Both the position numbers and the translations under genes were made by a program. The notes below the pieces were generated by a model. It was given only the letters and a program-made list of their open reading frames with translations. It was not told the origin of the DNA and made no database searches. A stretch of 64,000 nucleotides of DNA from Antitrichia curtipendula (Eukaryota > Streptophyta > Bryopsida > Hypnales > Leucodontaceae), in the NCBI GenBank assembly GCA_951230915.1, contig OX579637.1, positions 14,446,001 to 14,510,000 of the forward strand, given 5' to 3'. Shown here piece after piece: positions 40,497 through 55,210 of the stretch (positions are counted from its first letter, which is position 1; every line of letters begins with the position of its first letter).

Positions 40497-43404
40497 AATA
40501 AGGTCCAACCTGTACTTTAATGGTGTCAAACATCAAATGTCATAGAATTTCATTTTGAAACAGACTTCACACAAATCGTACAAGTTGCAAATAGTTACCC
40601 TCAAGTACTTAAATGCCCACAAATACTAATTTGATGTGTAATTGCAATCCAATCGCACGTCAATTCCAAAAAATAGAGAATAAGGTCCAATCTGTACTTT
40701 AATGGTGTCAAACATCAAATGTCATAGAATTTCATTTTGAAACAGACTTCACACAAATCGTACAAGTTGCAAATAGTTACCCTCAAGTACTTAAATGCCC
40801 ACAAATATTAATTTGATATGTAATTGCAATCCAATCGCACGTCCATTCAAAAGAATATAGAATAAGGTCCAACCTGTACTTTAATGGTGTCAAACATCAA
40901 ATGTCATAGAATTTCATTTTGAAAGAGACTTCATACAAATCGTACAAGTTGCAAATACTTACCCTCAAGTACCTAAATGCCCACAAATATTAATTTGATA
41001 TGTAATTGCAAGCCAATCGCACGTCCACTCAAAAGAATATAGAATAAGTCCAACGTGTACATTAATGATGTCAAACATCAAATGTCATAGAATTTCATTT
41101 TGAAGGAAACTTCACACAAATCGTACAAGTTGCAAATAGTTACCCTCAAGTACCTAAATGCCCACAAATATTAATTTGATATGTAATTGCAATCCAATCG
41201 CACGTCCATTCAAAAGAATATAGAATAAGGTCCAACCTGTACTTTAATGGTGTCAAACATCAAATGTCATAGAATTTCATTTTGAAACAGACTTCACACA
41301 AATCGTACAAGTTGCAAATAGTTACCCTCAAGTACTTAAATGCCCACAAATACTAATTTGATGTGTAATTGCAATCCAATCGCACGTCAATTCCAAAAAA
41401 TAGAGAATAAGGTCCAATCTGTACTTTAATGGTGTCAAACATCAAATGTCATAGAATTTCATTTTGAAACAGACTTCACACAAATCGTACAAGTTGCAAA
41501 TAGTTACCCTCAAGTACTTAAATGCCCACAAATATTAATTTGATATGTAATTGCAATCCAATCGCACGTCCATTCAAAAGAATATAGAATAAGGTCCAAC
41601 CTGTACTTTAATGGTGTCAAACATCAAATGTCATAGAATTTCATTTTGAAAGAGACTTCATACAAATCGTACAAGTTGCAAATACTTACCCTCAAGTACC
41701 TAAATGCCCACAAATATTAATTTGATATGTAATTGCAAGCCAATCGCACGTCCACTCAAAAGAATATAGAATAAGTCCAACCTGTACATTAATGATGTCA
41801 AACATCAAATGTCATAGAATTTCATTTTGAAGGAAACTTCACACAAATCGTACAAGTTGCAAATAGTTACCCTCAAGTACCTAAATGCCCACAAATATTA
41901 ATTTGATATGTAATTGCAATCCAATCGCACGTCCATTCAAAAGAATATAGAATAAGGTCCAACCTGTACTTTAATGGTGTCAAACATCAAATGTCATAGA
42001 ATTTCATTTTGAAACAGACTTCACACAAATCGTACAAGTTGCAAATAGTTACCCTCAAGTACTTAAATGCCCACAAATACTAATTTGATGTGTAATTGCA
42101 ATCCAATCGCACGTCAATTCCAAAAAATAGAGAATAAGGTCCAATCTGTACTTTAATGGTGTCAAACATCAAATGTCATAGAATTTCATTTTGAAACAGA
42201 CTTCACACAAATCGTACAAGTTGCAAATAGTTACCCTCAAGTACTTAAATGCCCACAAATATTAATTTGATATGTAATTGCAATCCAATCGCACGTCCAT
42301 TCAAAAGAATATAGAATAAGGTCCAACCTGTACTTTAATGGTGTCAAACATCAAATGTCATAGAATTTCATTTTGAAAGAGACTTCATACAAATCGTACA
42401 AGTTGCAAATACTTACCCTCAAGTACCTAAATGCCCACAAATATTAATTTGATATGTAATTGCAAGCCAATCGCACGTCCACTCAAAAGAATATAGAATA
42501 AGTCCAACCTGTACATTAATGATGTCAAACATCAAATGTCATAGAATTTCATTTTGAAGGAAACTTCACACAAATCGTACAAGTTGCAAATAGTTACCCT
42601 CAAGTACCTAAATGCCCACAAATATTAATTTGATATGTAATTGCAATCCAATCGCACGTCCATTCAAAAGAATATAGAATAAGGTCCAACCTGTACTTTA
42701 ATGGTGTCAAACATCAAATGTCATAGAATTTCATTTTGAAACAGACTTCACACAAATCGTACAAGTTGCAAATAGTTACCCTCAAGTACTTAAATGCCCA
42801 CAAATACTAATTTGATGTGTAATTGCAATCCAATCGCACGTCAATTCCAAAAAATAGAGAATAAGGTCCAATCTGTACTTTAATGGTGTCAAACATCAAA
42901 TGTCATAGAATTTCATTTTGAAACAGACTTCACACAAATCGTACAAGTTGCAAATAGTTACCCTCAAGTACTTAAATGCCCACAAATAATAATTTGATAT
43001 GTAATTGCAATCCAATCGCACGTCCATTCAAAAGAATATAGAATAAGGTCCAACCTGTACTTTAATGGTGTCAAACATCAAATGTCATAGAATTTCATTT
43101 TGAAAGAGACTTCATACAAATCGTACAAGTTGCAAATACTTACCCTCAAGTACCTAAATGCCCACAAATATTAATTTGATATGTAATTGCAAGCCAATCG
43201 CACGTCCACTCAAAAGAATATAGAATAAGTCCAACCTGTACATTAATGGTGTCAAACATCAAATGTCATAGAATTTCATTTTGAAGGAAACTTCACACAA
43301 ATCGTACAAGTTGCAAATAGTTACCCTCAAGTACCTAAATGCCCACAAATATTAATTTGATATGTAATTGCAATCCAATCGCACGTCCATTCAAAAGAAT
43401 ATAG
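40497..43404. repeat. 4-monomer higher-order repeat, four copies of 727 bp
   Basis: Copies start at 40497, 41224, 41951 and 42678; 43405 begins a different unit. Order: AAGGTCCAACCTG/AAACAG/TGTGTAATTG unit ending TTCCAAAAAATAGAG; AAGGTCCAATCTG/AAACAG/TATTAAT; AAGGTCCAACCTG/TTCATAC/ATACTTACC ending GCAAGCC...CCACTC; and AAGTCC/GTACATT/GGAAAC. Copies 1-3 carry ATTAATGATGTC (41061, 41788, 42515) and copy 4 has GGTGTC. Copy 1 alone has CAACGTGTAC; copy 4 alone has CAAATAATAAT. It is the cleanest short higher-order repeat in the window. Confidence 0.9.
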
Positions 43405-43949
43405 AATAAGGTCCAACCTGTACTTTAATGGTGTCAAACATCAAATGTCATAGAATTTCATTTTGAAAGAGACTTCACACAAATCGTACAAGTTGCAAAT
43501 AGTTACCCTCAAGTACTTAAATGCCCACAAATACTAATTTGATATGTAATTGCAATCCAATCGCACGTTCATTGAAAAGAATATAGAATAAGTCCAACCT
43601 GTACATTAATGGTGTCAAACATCAAATGTCATAGAATTTCATTTTGAAGGAAACTTCACACAAATCGTACAAGTTGCAAATAGTTACCCTCAAGTACCTA
43701 AATGCCCACAAATATTAATTTGATATGTAATTGCAATCCAATCGCACGTCCATTCAAAAGAATATAGAATAAGGTCCAACCTGTACTTTAATGGTGTCAA
43801 ACATCAAATGTCATAGAATTTCATTTTGAAACAGACTTCACACAAATCGTACAAGTTGCAAATAGTTACCCTCAAGTACTTAAATGCCCACAAATACTAA
43901 TTTGATGTGTAATTGCAATCCAATCGCACGTCAATTCCAAAAAATAGAG

Positions 43950-46128
43950 AATAAGGTCCAATCTGTACTTTAATGGTGTCAAACATCAAATGTCATAGAA
44001 TTTCAGTTTGAAACAGACTTCACACAAATCGTACAAGTTGCAAATAGTTACCCTCAAGTACTTAAATGCCCACAAATATTAATTTGATATGTAATTGCAA
44101 TCCAATCGCACGTCCATTCAAAAGAATATAGAATAAGGTCCAACCTGTACTTTAATGGTGTCAAACATCAAATGTCATAGAATTTCATTTTGAAAGAGAC
44201 TTCATACAAATCGTACAAGTTGCAAATACTTACCCTCAAGTACCTAAATGCCCACAAATATTAATTTGATATGTAATTGCAAGCCAATCGCACGTCCACT
44301 CAAAAGAATATAGAATAAGTCCAACCTGTACATTAATGGTGTCAAACATCAAATGTCATAGAATTTCATTTTGAAGGAAACTTCACACAAATCGTACATG
44401 TTGCAAATAGTTACCCTCAAGTACCTAAATGCCCACAAATATTAATTTGATATGTAATTGCAATCCAATCGCACGTCCATTCAAAAGAATATAGAATAAG
44501 GTCCAACCTGTACTTTAATGGTGTCAAACATCAAATGTCATAGAATTTCATTTTGAAAGAGACTTCACACAAATCGTACAAGTTGCAAATAGTTACCCTC
44601 AAGTACTTAAATGCCCACAAATACTAATTTGATATGTAATTGCAATCCAATCGCACGTTCATTGAAAAGAATATAGAATAAGTCCAACCTGTACTTTAAT
44701 GGTGTCAAACATCAAATGTCATAGAATTTCATTTTGAAAGAGACTTCACACAAATCGTACAAGTTGCAAATAGTTACCGTCAAGTACTTAAATGCCCACA
44801 AATACTAATTTGATATGTAATTGCAATCCAATCGCACGTTCATTGAAAAGAATATAGAATAAGTCCAACCTGTACATTAATGGTGTCAAACATCAAATGT
44901 CATAGAATTTCATTTTGAAAGAGACTTCACACAAATCGTACAAGTTGCAAATAGTTACCCTCAAGTACCTAAATGCCCACAAATATTAATTTGATATGTA
45001 ATTGCAATCCAATCGCACGTCCATTCAAAAGAATATAGAATAAGGTCCAACCTGTACTTTAATGGTGTCAAACATCAAATGTCATAGAATTTCATTTTGA
45101 AACAGACTTCACACAAATCGTACAAGTTGCAAATAGTTACCCTCAAGTACTTAAATGCCCACAAATACTAATTTGATGTGTAATTGCAATCCAATCGCAC
45201 GTCAATTCCAAAAAATAGAGAATAAGGTCCAATCTGTACTTTAATGGTGTCAAACATCAAATGTCATAGAATTTCAGTTTGAAAGAGACTTCACACAAAT
45301 CGTACAAGTTGCAAATAGTTACCCTCAAGTACTTAAATGCCCACAAATACTAATTTGATATGTAATTGCAATCCAATCGCACGTCCATTCAAAAGAATAT
45401 AGAATAAGGTCCAACCTGTACTTTAATGGTGTCAAACATCAAATGTCATAGAATTTCATTTTGAAAGAGACTTCATACAAATCGTACAAGTTGCAAATAC
45501 TTACCCTCAAGTACCTAAATGCCCACAAATATTAATTTGATATGTAATTGCAAGCCAATCGCACGTCCATTCAAAAGAATATAGAATAAGTCCAATCTGT
45601 ACATTAATGGTGTCAAACATCAAATGTCATAGAATTTCATTTTGAAAGAGACTTCACACAAATCGTACAAGTTGCAAATAGTTACCCTCAAGTACCTAAA
45701 TGCCCACAAATACTAATTTGATATGTAATTGCAATCCAATCGCACGTTCATTGAAAAGAATATAGAATAAGTCCAACCTGTACATTAATGGTGTCAAACA
45801 TCAAATGTCATAGAATTTCATTTTGAAGGAAACTTCACACAAATCGTACAAGTTGCAAATAGTTACCCTCAAGTACCTAAATGCCCACAAATACTAATTT
45901 GATGTGTAATTGCAATCCAATCGCACGTCCATTCAAAAGAATATAGAATAAGGTCCAACCTGTACTTTAATGGTGTCAAACATCAAATGTCATAGAATTT
46001 CATTTTGAAACAGACTTCACACAAATCGTACAAGTTGCAAATAGTTACCCTCAAGTACTTAAATGCCCACAAATACTAATTTGATGTGTAATTGCAATCC
46101 AATCGCACGTCCATTCAAAAGAATATAG
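43950..46128. repeat. 12-monomer duplicated segment, copy 1 (2179 bp)
   Basis: Matches 46675-48853 at offset 2725 bp (15 units). Rare shared tags: TACATGTTG (44396/47121) and TTACCGTCAAG (44775/47500). Visible differences: TTCAGTTTG versus TTCATTTTG in the first unit, and the end of the last unit. Confidence 0.85.
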
Positions 46129-46856
46129 AATAAGGTCCAACCTGTACTTTAATGGTGTCAAACATCAAATGTCATAGAATTTCATTTTGAAACAGACTTC
46201 ACACAAATCGTACAAGTTGCAAATAGTTACCCTCAAGTACTTAAATGCCCACAAATACTAATTTGATGTGTAATTGCAATCCAATCGCACGTCAATTCCA
46301 AAAAATAGAGAATAAGGTCCAATCTGTACTTTAATGGTGTCAAACATCAAATGTCATAGAATTTCATTTTGAAACAGACTTCACACAAATCGTACAAGTT
46401 GCAAATAGTTACCCTCAAGTACTTAAATGCCCACAAATATTAATTTGATATGTAATTGCAATCCAATCGCACGTCCATTCAAAAGAATATAGAATAAGGT
46501 CCAACCTGTACTTTAATGGTGTCAAACATCAAATGTCATAGAATTTCATTTTGAAACAGACTTCACACAAATCGTACAAGTTGCAAATAGTTACCCTCAA
46601 GTACTTAAATGCCCACAAATACTAATTTGATGTGTAATTGCAATCCAATCGCACGTCAATTCCAAAAAATAGAGAATAAGGTCCAATCTGTACTTTAATG
46701 GTGTCAAACATCAAATGTCATAGAATTTCATTTTGAAACAGACTTCACACAAATCGTACAAGTTGCAAATAGTTACCCTCAAGTACTTAAATGCCCACAA
46801 ATATTAATTTGATATGTAATTGCAATCCAATCGCACGTCCATTCAAAAGAATATAG
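46129..46856. repeat. 2-monomer tandem repeat (364 bp, two copies)
   Basis: Units at 46129/46493 (TGTGTAATTG, ending TTCCAAAAAATAGAG) and 46311/46675 (AAGGTCCAATCTG, AAACAG, TATTAAT) alternate. It is the same pair type that forms the short repeat at 28149-28876. Confidence 0.76.
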
Positions 46857-48853
46857 AATAAGGTCCAACCTGTACTTTAATGGTGTCAAACATCAAATGT
46901 CATAGAATTTCATTTTGAAAGAGACTTCATACAAATCGTACAAGTTGCAAATACTTACCCTCAAGTACCTAAATGCCCACAAATATTAATTTGATATGTA
47001 ATTGCAAGCCAATCGCACGTCCACTCAAAAGAATATAGAATAAGTCCAACCTGTACATTAATGGTGTCAAACATCAAATGTCATAGAATTTCATTTTGAA
47101 GGAAACTTCACACAAATCGTACATGTTGCAAATAGTTACCCTCAAGTACCTAAATGCCCACAAATATTAATTTGATATGTAATTGCAATCCAATCGCACG
47201 TCCATTCAAAAGAATATAGAATAAGGTCCAACCTGTACTTTAATGGTGTCAAACATCAAATGTCATAGAATTTCATTTTGAAAGAGACTTCACACAAATC
47301 GTACAAGTTGCAAATAGTTACCCTCAAGTACTTAAATGCCCACAAATACTAATTTGATATGTAATTGCAATCCAATCGCACGTTCATTGAAAAGAATATA
47401 GAATAAGTCCAACCTGTACTTTAATGGTGTCAAACATCAAATGTCATAGAATTTCATTTTGAAAGAGACTTCACACAAATCGTACAAGTTGCAAATAGTT
47501 ACCGTCAAGTACTTAAATGCCCACAAATACTAATTTGATATGTAATTGCAATCCAATCGCACGTTCATTGAAAAGAATATAGAATAAGTCCAACCTGTAC
47601 ATTAATGGTGTCAAACATCAAATGTCATAGAATTTCATTTTGAAAGAGACTTCACACAAATCGTACAAGTTGCAAATAGTTACCCTCAAGTACCTAAATG
47701 CCCACAAATATTAATTTGATATGTAATTGCAATCCAATCGCACGTCCATTCAAAAGAATATAGAATAAGGTCCAACCTGTACTTTAATGGTGTCAAACAT
47801 CAAATGTCATAGAATTTCATTTTGAAACAGACTTCACACAAATCGTACAAGTTGCAAATAGTTACCCTCAAGTACTTAAATGCCCACAAATACTAATTTG
47901 ATGTGTAATTGCAATCCAATCGCACGTCAATTCCAAAAAATAGAGAATAAGGTCCAATCTGTACTTTAATGGTGTCAAACATCAAATGTCATAGAATTTC
48001 AGTTTGAAAGAGACTTCACACAAATCGTACAAGTTGCAAATAGTTACCCTCAAGTACTTAAATGCCCACAAATACTAATTTGATATGTAATTGCAATCCA
48101 ATCGCACGTCCATTCAAAAGAATATAGAATAAGGTCCAACCTGTACTTTAATGGTGTCAAACATCAAATGTCATAGAATTTCATTTTGAAAGAGACTTCA
48201 TACAAATCGTACAAGTTGCAAATACTTACCCTCAAGTACCTAAATGCCCACAAATATTAATTTGATATGTAATTGCAAGCCAATCGCACGTCCATTCAAA
48301 AGAATATAGAATAAGTCCAATCTGTACATTAATGGTGTCAAACATCAAATGTCATAGAATTTCATTTTGAAAGAGACTTCACACAAATCGTACAAGTTGC
48401 AAATAGTTACCCTCAAGTACCTAAATGCCCACAAATACTAATTTGATATGTAATTGCAATCCAATCGCACGTTCATTGAAAAGAATATAGAATAAGTCCA
48501 ACCTGTACATTAATGGTGTCAAACATCAAATGTCATAGAATTTCATTTTGAAGGAAACTTCACACAAATCGTACAAGTTGCAAATAGTTACCCTCAAGTA
48601 CCTAAATGCCCACAAATACTAATTTGATGTGTAATTGCAATCCAATCGCACGTCCATTCAAAAGAATATAGAATAAGGTCCAACCTGTACTTTAATGGTG
48701 TCAAACATCAAATGTCATAGAATTTCATTTTGAAACAGACTTCACACAAATCGTACAAGTTGCAAATAGTTACCCTCAAGTACTTAAATGCCCACAAATA
48801 CTAATTTGATGTGTAATTGCAATCCAATCGCACGTCAATTCCAAAAAATAGAG
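46675..48853. repeat. 12-monomer duplicated segment, copy 2 (2179 bp)
   Basis: Copy of 43950-46128, separated from it by three units (46129-46674). The match weakens near 48835, where this copy ends TTCCAAAAAATAGAG and copy 1 ends CCATTCAAAAGAATATAG. Confidence 0.84.
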
Positions 48854-49938
48854 AATAAGGTCCAATCTGTACTTTAATGGTGTCAAACATCAAATGTCAT
48901 AGAATTTCATTTTGAAAGAGACTTCACACAAATCGTACAAGTTGCAAATAGTTACCCTCAAGTACTTAAATGCCCACAAATATTAATTTGATATGTAATT
49001 GCAATCCAATCGCACGTCCACTCAAAAGAATATAGAATAAGTCCAACCTGTACATTAATGGTGTCAAACATCAAATGTCATAGAATTTCATTTTGAAAGA
49101 GACTTCACACAAATCGTACAAGTTGCAAATAGTTACCCTCAAGTACTTAAATGCCCACAAATACTAATTTGATATGTAATTGCAATCCAATCGCACGTTC
49201 ATTGAAAAGAATATAGAATAAGTCCAACCTGTACATTAATGGTGTCAAACATCAAATGTCATAGAATTTCATTTTGAAAGAGGCTTCATACAAATCGTAC
49301 AAGTTGCAAATACTTACCCTCAAGTACCTAAATGCCCACAAATATTAATTTGATATGTAATTGCAAGCCAATCGCACGTCCACTCAAAAGAATATAGAAT
49401 AAGTCCAACCTGTACATTAATGGTGTCAAACATCAAATGTCATAGAATTTCATTTTGAAAGAGACTTCACACAAATCGTACAAGTTGCAAATAGTTACCC
49501 TCAAGTACTTAAATGCCCACAAATACTAATTTGATATGTAATTGCAATCCAATCGCACGTTCATTGAAAAGAATATAGAATAAGTCCAACCTGTACATTA
49601 ATGGTGTCAAACATCAAATGTCATAGAATTTCATTTTGAAACAGACTTCATACAAATCGTACAAGTTGCAAATACTTACCCTCAAGTACCTAAATGCCCA
49701 CAAATATTAATTTGATATGTAATTGCAAGCCAATCGCACGTCCACTCAAAAGAATATAGAATAAGTCCAACCTGTACTTTAATGGTGTCAAACATCAAAT
49801 GTCATAGAATTTCATTTTGAAACAGACTTCACACAAATCGTACAAGTTGCAAATAGTTACACTCAAGTACTTAAATGCCCACAAATACTAATTTGATATG
49901 TAATTGCAATCCAATCGCACGTCCATTCAAAAGAATAT

Positions 49939-51028
49939 AGAATAAGGTCCAACCTGTACTTTAATGGTGTCAAACATCAAATGTTATAGAATTTCATTTT
50001 GAAGGAAACTTCACACAAATCGTACAAGTTGCAAATAGTTACCCTCAAGTACCTAAATGCCCACAAATATTAATTTGATATGTAATTGCAATCCAATCGC
50101 ACGTCCATTCAAAAGAATATAGAATAAGGTCCAACCTGTACTTTAATGGTGTCAAACATCAAATGTCATAGAATTTCATTTTGAAAGAGACTTCACACAA
50201 ATCGTACAAGTTGCAAATAGTTACCCTCAAGTACTTAAATGCCCACAAATACTAATTTGATGTGTAATTGCAATCTAATCGCACGTCAATTCCAAAAAAT
50301 AGAGAATAAGGTCCAATCTGTACTTTAATGGTGTCAAACATCAAATGTCATAGAATTTCAGTTTGAAAGAGACTTCACACAAATCGTACAAGTTGCAAAT
50401 AGTTACACTCAAGTACTTAAATGCCCACAAATACTAATTTGATATGTAATTGCAATCCAATCGCACGTCCATTCAAAAGAATATAGAATAAGGTCCAACC
50501 TGTACTTTAATGGTGTCAAACATCAAATGTTATAGAATTTCATTTTGAAGGAAACTTCACACAAATCGTACAAGTTGCAAATAGTTACCCTCAAGTACCT
50601 AAATGCCCACAAATATTAATTTGATATGTAATTGCAATCCAATCGCACGTCCATTCAAAAGAATATAGAATAAGGTCCAACCTGTACTTTAATGGTGTCA
50701 AACATCAAATGTCATAGAATTTCATTTTGAAAGAGACTTCACACAAATCGTACAAGTTGCAAATAGTTACCCTCAAGTACTTAAATGCCCACAAATACTA
50801 ATTTGATGTGTAATTGCAATCCAATCGCACGTCAATTCCAAAAAATAGAGAATAAGGTCCAATCTGTACTTTAATGGTGTCAAACATCAAATGTCATAGA
50901 ATTTCAGTTTGAAAGAGACTTCACACAAATCGTACAAGTTGCAAATAGTTACCCTCAAGTACTTAAATGCCCACAAATATTAATTTGATATGTAATTGCA
51001 ATCCAATCGCACGTCCATTCAAAAGAAT
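49939..51028. repeat. 3-monomer repeat, two copies offset 546 bp
   Basis: The rare ATGTTATAGAA occurs at 49981 and 50527, each time in a GGAAAC unit preceded by a TTACACTC unit and followed by an AAAGAG unit and a TTCCAAAAAATAGAG unit (50290/50836). The first marker unit has a private GCAATCTAATCG near 50274. Confidence 0.78.
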
Positions 51029-53756
51029 ATAGAATAAGGTCCAACCTGTACTTTAATGGTGTCAAACATCAAATGTCATAGAATTTCATTTTGAAAGAGA
51101 CTTCATACAAATCGTACAAGTTGCAAATACTTACCCTCAAGTACCTAAATGCCCACAAATATTAATTTGATATGTATTTGCAAGCCAATCGCACGTCCAT
51201 TCAAAAGAATATAGAATAAGTCCAACCTGTACATTAATGGTGTCAAACATCAAATGTCATAGAATTTCATTTTGTAAGAGACTTCACACAAATCGTACAA
51301 GTTGCAAATAGTTACCCTCAAGTACCTAAATGCCCACAAATATTAATTTGATATGTAATTGCAAGCCAATCGCACGTCCACTCAAAAGAATATAGAATAA
51401 GTCCAACCTGTACTTTAATGGTGTCAAACATCAAATGTCATAGAATTTCATTTTGAAACAGACTTCACACAAATCGTACAAGTTGCAAATAGTTACCCTC
51501 AAGTACTTAAATGCCCACAAATATTAATTTGATATGTAATTGCAATCCAATCGCACGTCCATTCAAAAGAATATAGAATAAGGTCCAACCTGTACTTTAA
51601 TGGTGTCAAACATCAAATGTCATAGAATTTCATTTTGAAAGAGACTTCACACAAATCGTACAAGTTGCAAATAGTTACACTCAAGTACTTAAATGCCCAC
51701 AAATACTAATTTGATATGTAATTGCAATCCAATCGCACGTCCATTCAAAAGAATATAGAATAAGGTCCAACCTGTACTTTAATGGTGTCAAACATCAAAT
51801 GTCATAGAATTTCATTTTGAAGGAAACTTCACACAAATCGTACAAGTTGCAAATAGTTACCCTCAAGTACCTAAATGCCCACAAATATTAATTTGATATG
51901 TAATTGCAATCCAATCGCACGTCCATTCAAAAGAATATAGAATAAGGTCCAACCTGTACTTTAATGGTGTCAAACATCAAATGTCATAGAATTTCATTTT
52001 GAAAGAGACTTCACACAAATCGTACAAGTTGCAAATAGTTACCCTCAAGTACTTAAATGCCCACAAATACTAATTTGATGTGTAATTGCAATCCAATCGC
52101 ACGTCAATTCCAAAAAATAGAGAATAAGGTCCAATCTGTACTTTAATGGTGTCAAACATCAAATGTCATAGAATTTCAGTTTGAAAGAGACTTCACACAA
52201 ATCGTACAAGTTGCAAATAGTTACCCTCAAGTACTTAAATGCCCACAAATATTAATTTGATATGTAATTGCAATCCAATCGCACGTCCATTCAAAAGAAT
52301 ATAGAATAAGGTCCAACCTGTACTTTAATGGTGTCAAACATCAAATGTCATAGAATTTCATTTTGAAAGAGACTTCATACAAATCGTACAAGTTGCAAAT
52401 ACTTACCCTCAAGTACCTAAATGCCCACAAATATTAATTTGATATGTAATTGCAAGCCAATCGCACGTCCATTCAAAAGAATATAGAATAAGTCCAACCT
52501 GTACATTAATGGTGTCAAACATCAAATGTCATAGAATTTCATTTTGTAAGAGACTTCACACAAATCGTACAAGTTGCAAATAGTTACCCTCAAGTACTTA
52601 AATGCCCACAAATACTAATTTGATATGTAATTGCAATCCAATCGCACGTTCATTGAAAAGAATATAGAATAAGTCCAACCTGTACATTAATGGTGTCAAA
52701 CAACAAATGTCATAGAATTTCATTTTGAAACAGACTTCACACAAATCGTACAAGTTGCAAATAGTTACCCTCAAGTACTTAAATGCCCACAAATACTAAT
52801 TTGATGTGTAATTGCAATCCAATCGCACGTCAATTCCAAAAAATAGAGAATAAGGTCCAATCTGTACTTTAATGGTGTCAAACATCAAATGTCATAGAAT
52901 TTCAGTTTGAAAGAGACTTCACACAAATCGTACAAGTTGCAAATAGTTACCCTCAAGTACTTAAATGCCCACAAATATTAATTTGATATGTAATTGCAAT
53001 CCAATCGCACGTCCATTCAAAAGAATATAGAATAAGGTCCAACCTGTACTTTAATGGTGTCAAACATCAAATGTCATAGAATTTCATTTTGAAAGAGACT
53101 TCATACAAATCGTACAAGTTGCAAATACTTACCCTCAAATACCTAAATGCCCACAAATATTAATTTGATATGTAATTGCAAGCCAATCGCACGTCCACTC
53201 AAAAGAATATAGAATAAGTCCAACGTGTACATTAATGGTGTCAAACATCAAATGTCATAGAATTTCATTTTGAAAGAGACTTCACACAAATCGTACAAGT
53301 TGCAAATAGTTACCCTCAAGTACTTAAATGCCCACAAATATTAATTTGATATGTAATTGCAATCCAATCGCACGTTCATTGAAAAGAATATAGAATAAGT
53401 CCAACCTGTACATTAATGGTGTCAAACATCAAATGTCATAGAATTTCATTTTGAAGGAAACTTCACACAAATCGTACAAGTTGCAAATAGTTACCCTCAA
53501 GTACCTAAATGCCCACAAATATTAATTTGATATGTAATTGCAATCCAATCGCACGTCCATTCAAAAGAATATAGAATAAGGTCCAACCTGTACTTTAATG
53601 GTGTCAAACATCAAATGTCATAGAATTTCATTTTGATAGAGACTTCACACAAATCGTACAAGTTGCAAATAGTTACACTCAAGTACTTAAATGCCCACAA
53701 ATACTAATTTGATGTGTAATTGCAATCCAATCGCACGTCAATTCCAAAAAATAGAG

Positions 53757-54846
53757 AATAAGGTCCAACCTGTACTTTAATGGTGTCAAACATCAAATGT
53801 CATAGAATTTCATTTTGAAACAGACTTCACACAAATCGTACAAGTTGCAAATAGTTACCCTCAAGTACTTAAATGCCCACAAATATTAATTTGATATGTA
53901 ATTGCAATCCAATCGCACGTCCATTCAAAAGAATATAGAATAAGGTCCAACCTGTACTTTAATGGTGTCAAACATCAAATGTCATAGAATTTCATTTTGA
54001 AAGAGACTTCATACAAATCGTACAAGTTGCAAATACTTACCCTCAAGTACCTAAATGCCCACAAATATTAATTTGATATGTAATTGCAATCCAATCGCAC
54101 GTCCATTCAAAAGAATATAGAAAAGGTCCAATCTGTACATTAATGGTGTCAAACATCAAATGTCATAGAATTTCATTTTGAAGGAAACTTCACACAAATC
54201 GTACAAGTTGCAAATAGTTACCCTCAAGTACCTAAATGCCCACAAATATTAATTTGATATGTAATTGCAATCCAATCGCACGTCCATTCAAAAGAATATA
54301 GAATAAGGTCCAACCTGTACTTTAATGGTGTCAAACATCAAATGTCATAGAATTTCAGTTTGAAACAGACTTCACACAAATCGTTCAAGTTGCAAATAGT
54401 TACCCTCAAGTACTTAAATGCCCACAAATATTAATTTGATATGTAATTGCAATCCAATCGCACGTCCATTCAAAAGAATATCGAATAAGGTCCAACCTGT
54501 ACTTTAATGGTGTCAAACATCAAATGTCATAGAATTTCATTTTGAAAGAGACTTCATACAAATCGTACAAGTTGCAAATACTTACCCTCAAGTACCTAAA
54601 TGCCCACAAATATTAATTTGATATGTAATTGCAATCCAATCGCACGTCCATTCAAAAGAATATAGAAAAGGTCCAATCTGTACATTAATGGTGTCAAACA
54701 TCAAATGTCATAGAATTTCATTTTGAAGGAAACTTCACACAAATCGTACAAGTTGCAAATAGTTACCCTCAAGTACCTAAATGCCCACAAATATTAATTT
54801 GATATGTAATTGCAATCCAATCGCACGTCCATTCAAAAGAATATAG
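53757..54846. repeat. 6-monomer segment, copy 1, with AGAAAAGGTCC deletion units (1090 bp)
   Basis: Two of its units (deletion marks at 54121 and 54666) lack the T of AATAAGG, giving AGAAAAGGTCCAATCTG; they sit 545 bp apart. The segment matches 61938-63027 at offset 8181 bp (45 units). At its left end TTCCAAAAAATAGAG is followed by AAGGTCCAACCTG instead of the usual AATCTG, in both copies. Confidence 0.84.
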
Positions 54847-55210
54847 AATAAGGTCCAACCTGTACTTTAATGGTGTCAAACATCAAATGTCATAGAATTT
54901 CAGTTTGAAAGAGACTTCACACAAATCGTACAAGTTGCAAATAGTTACCCTCAAGTACTTAAATGCCCACAAATACTAATTTGATATGTAATTGCAATCC
55001 AATCGCACGTCCATTCAAAAGAATATAGAATAAGGTCCAACCTGTACTTTAATGGTGTCAAACATCAAATGTCATAGAATTTCATTTTGAAGGAAACTTC
55101 ACACAAATCGTACAAGTTGCAAATAGTTACCCTCAAGTACCTAAATGCCCACAAATATTAATTTGATATGTAATTGCAATCCAATCGCACGTCCATTCAA
55201 AAGAATATAG

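Noticed and set aside
52598..52792. 64-codon open frame on the minus strand as a possible small gene
   Set aside because: It lies wholly inside satellite units, starts with TTG, and exists only because one base change at 52703 removes a TGA present in neighbouring units. No signal peptide, domain or conservation supports it.
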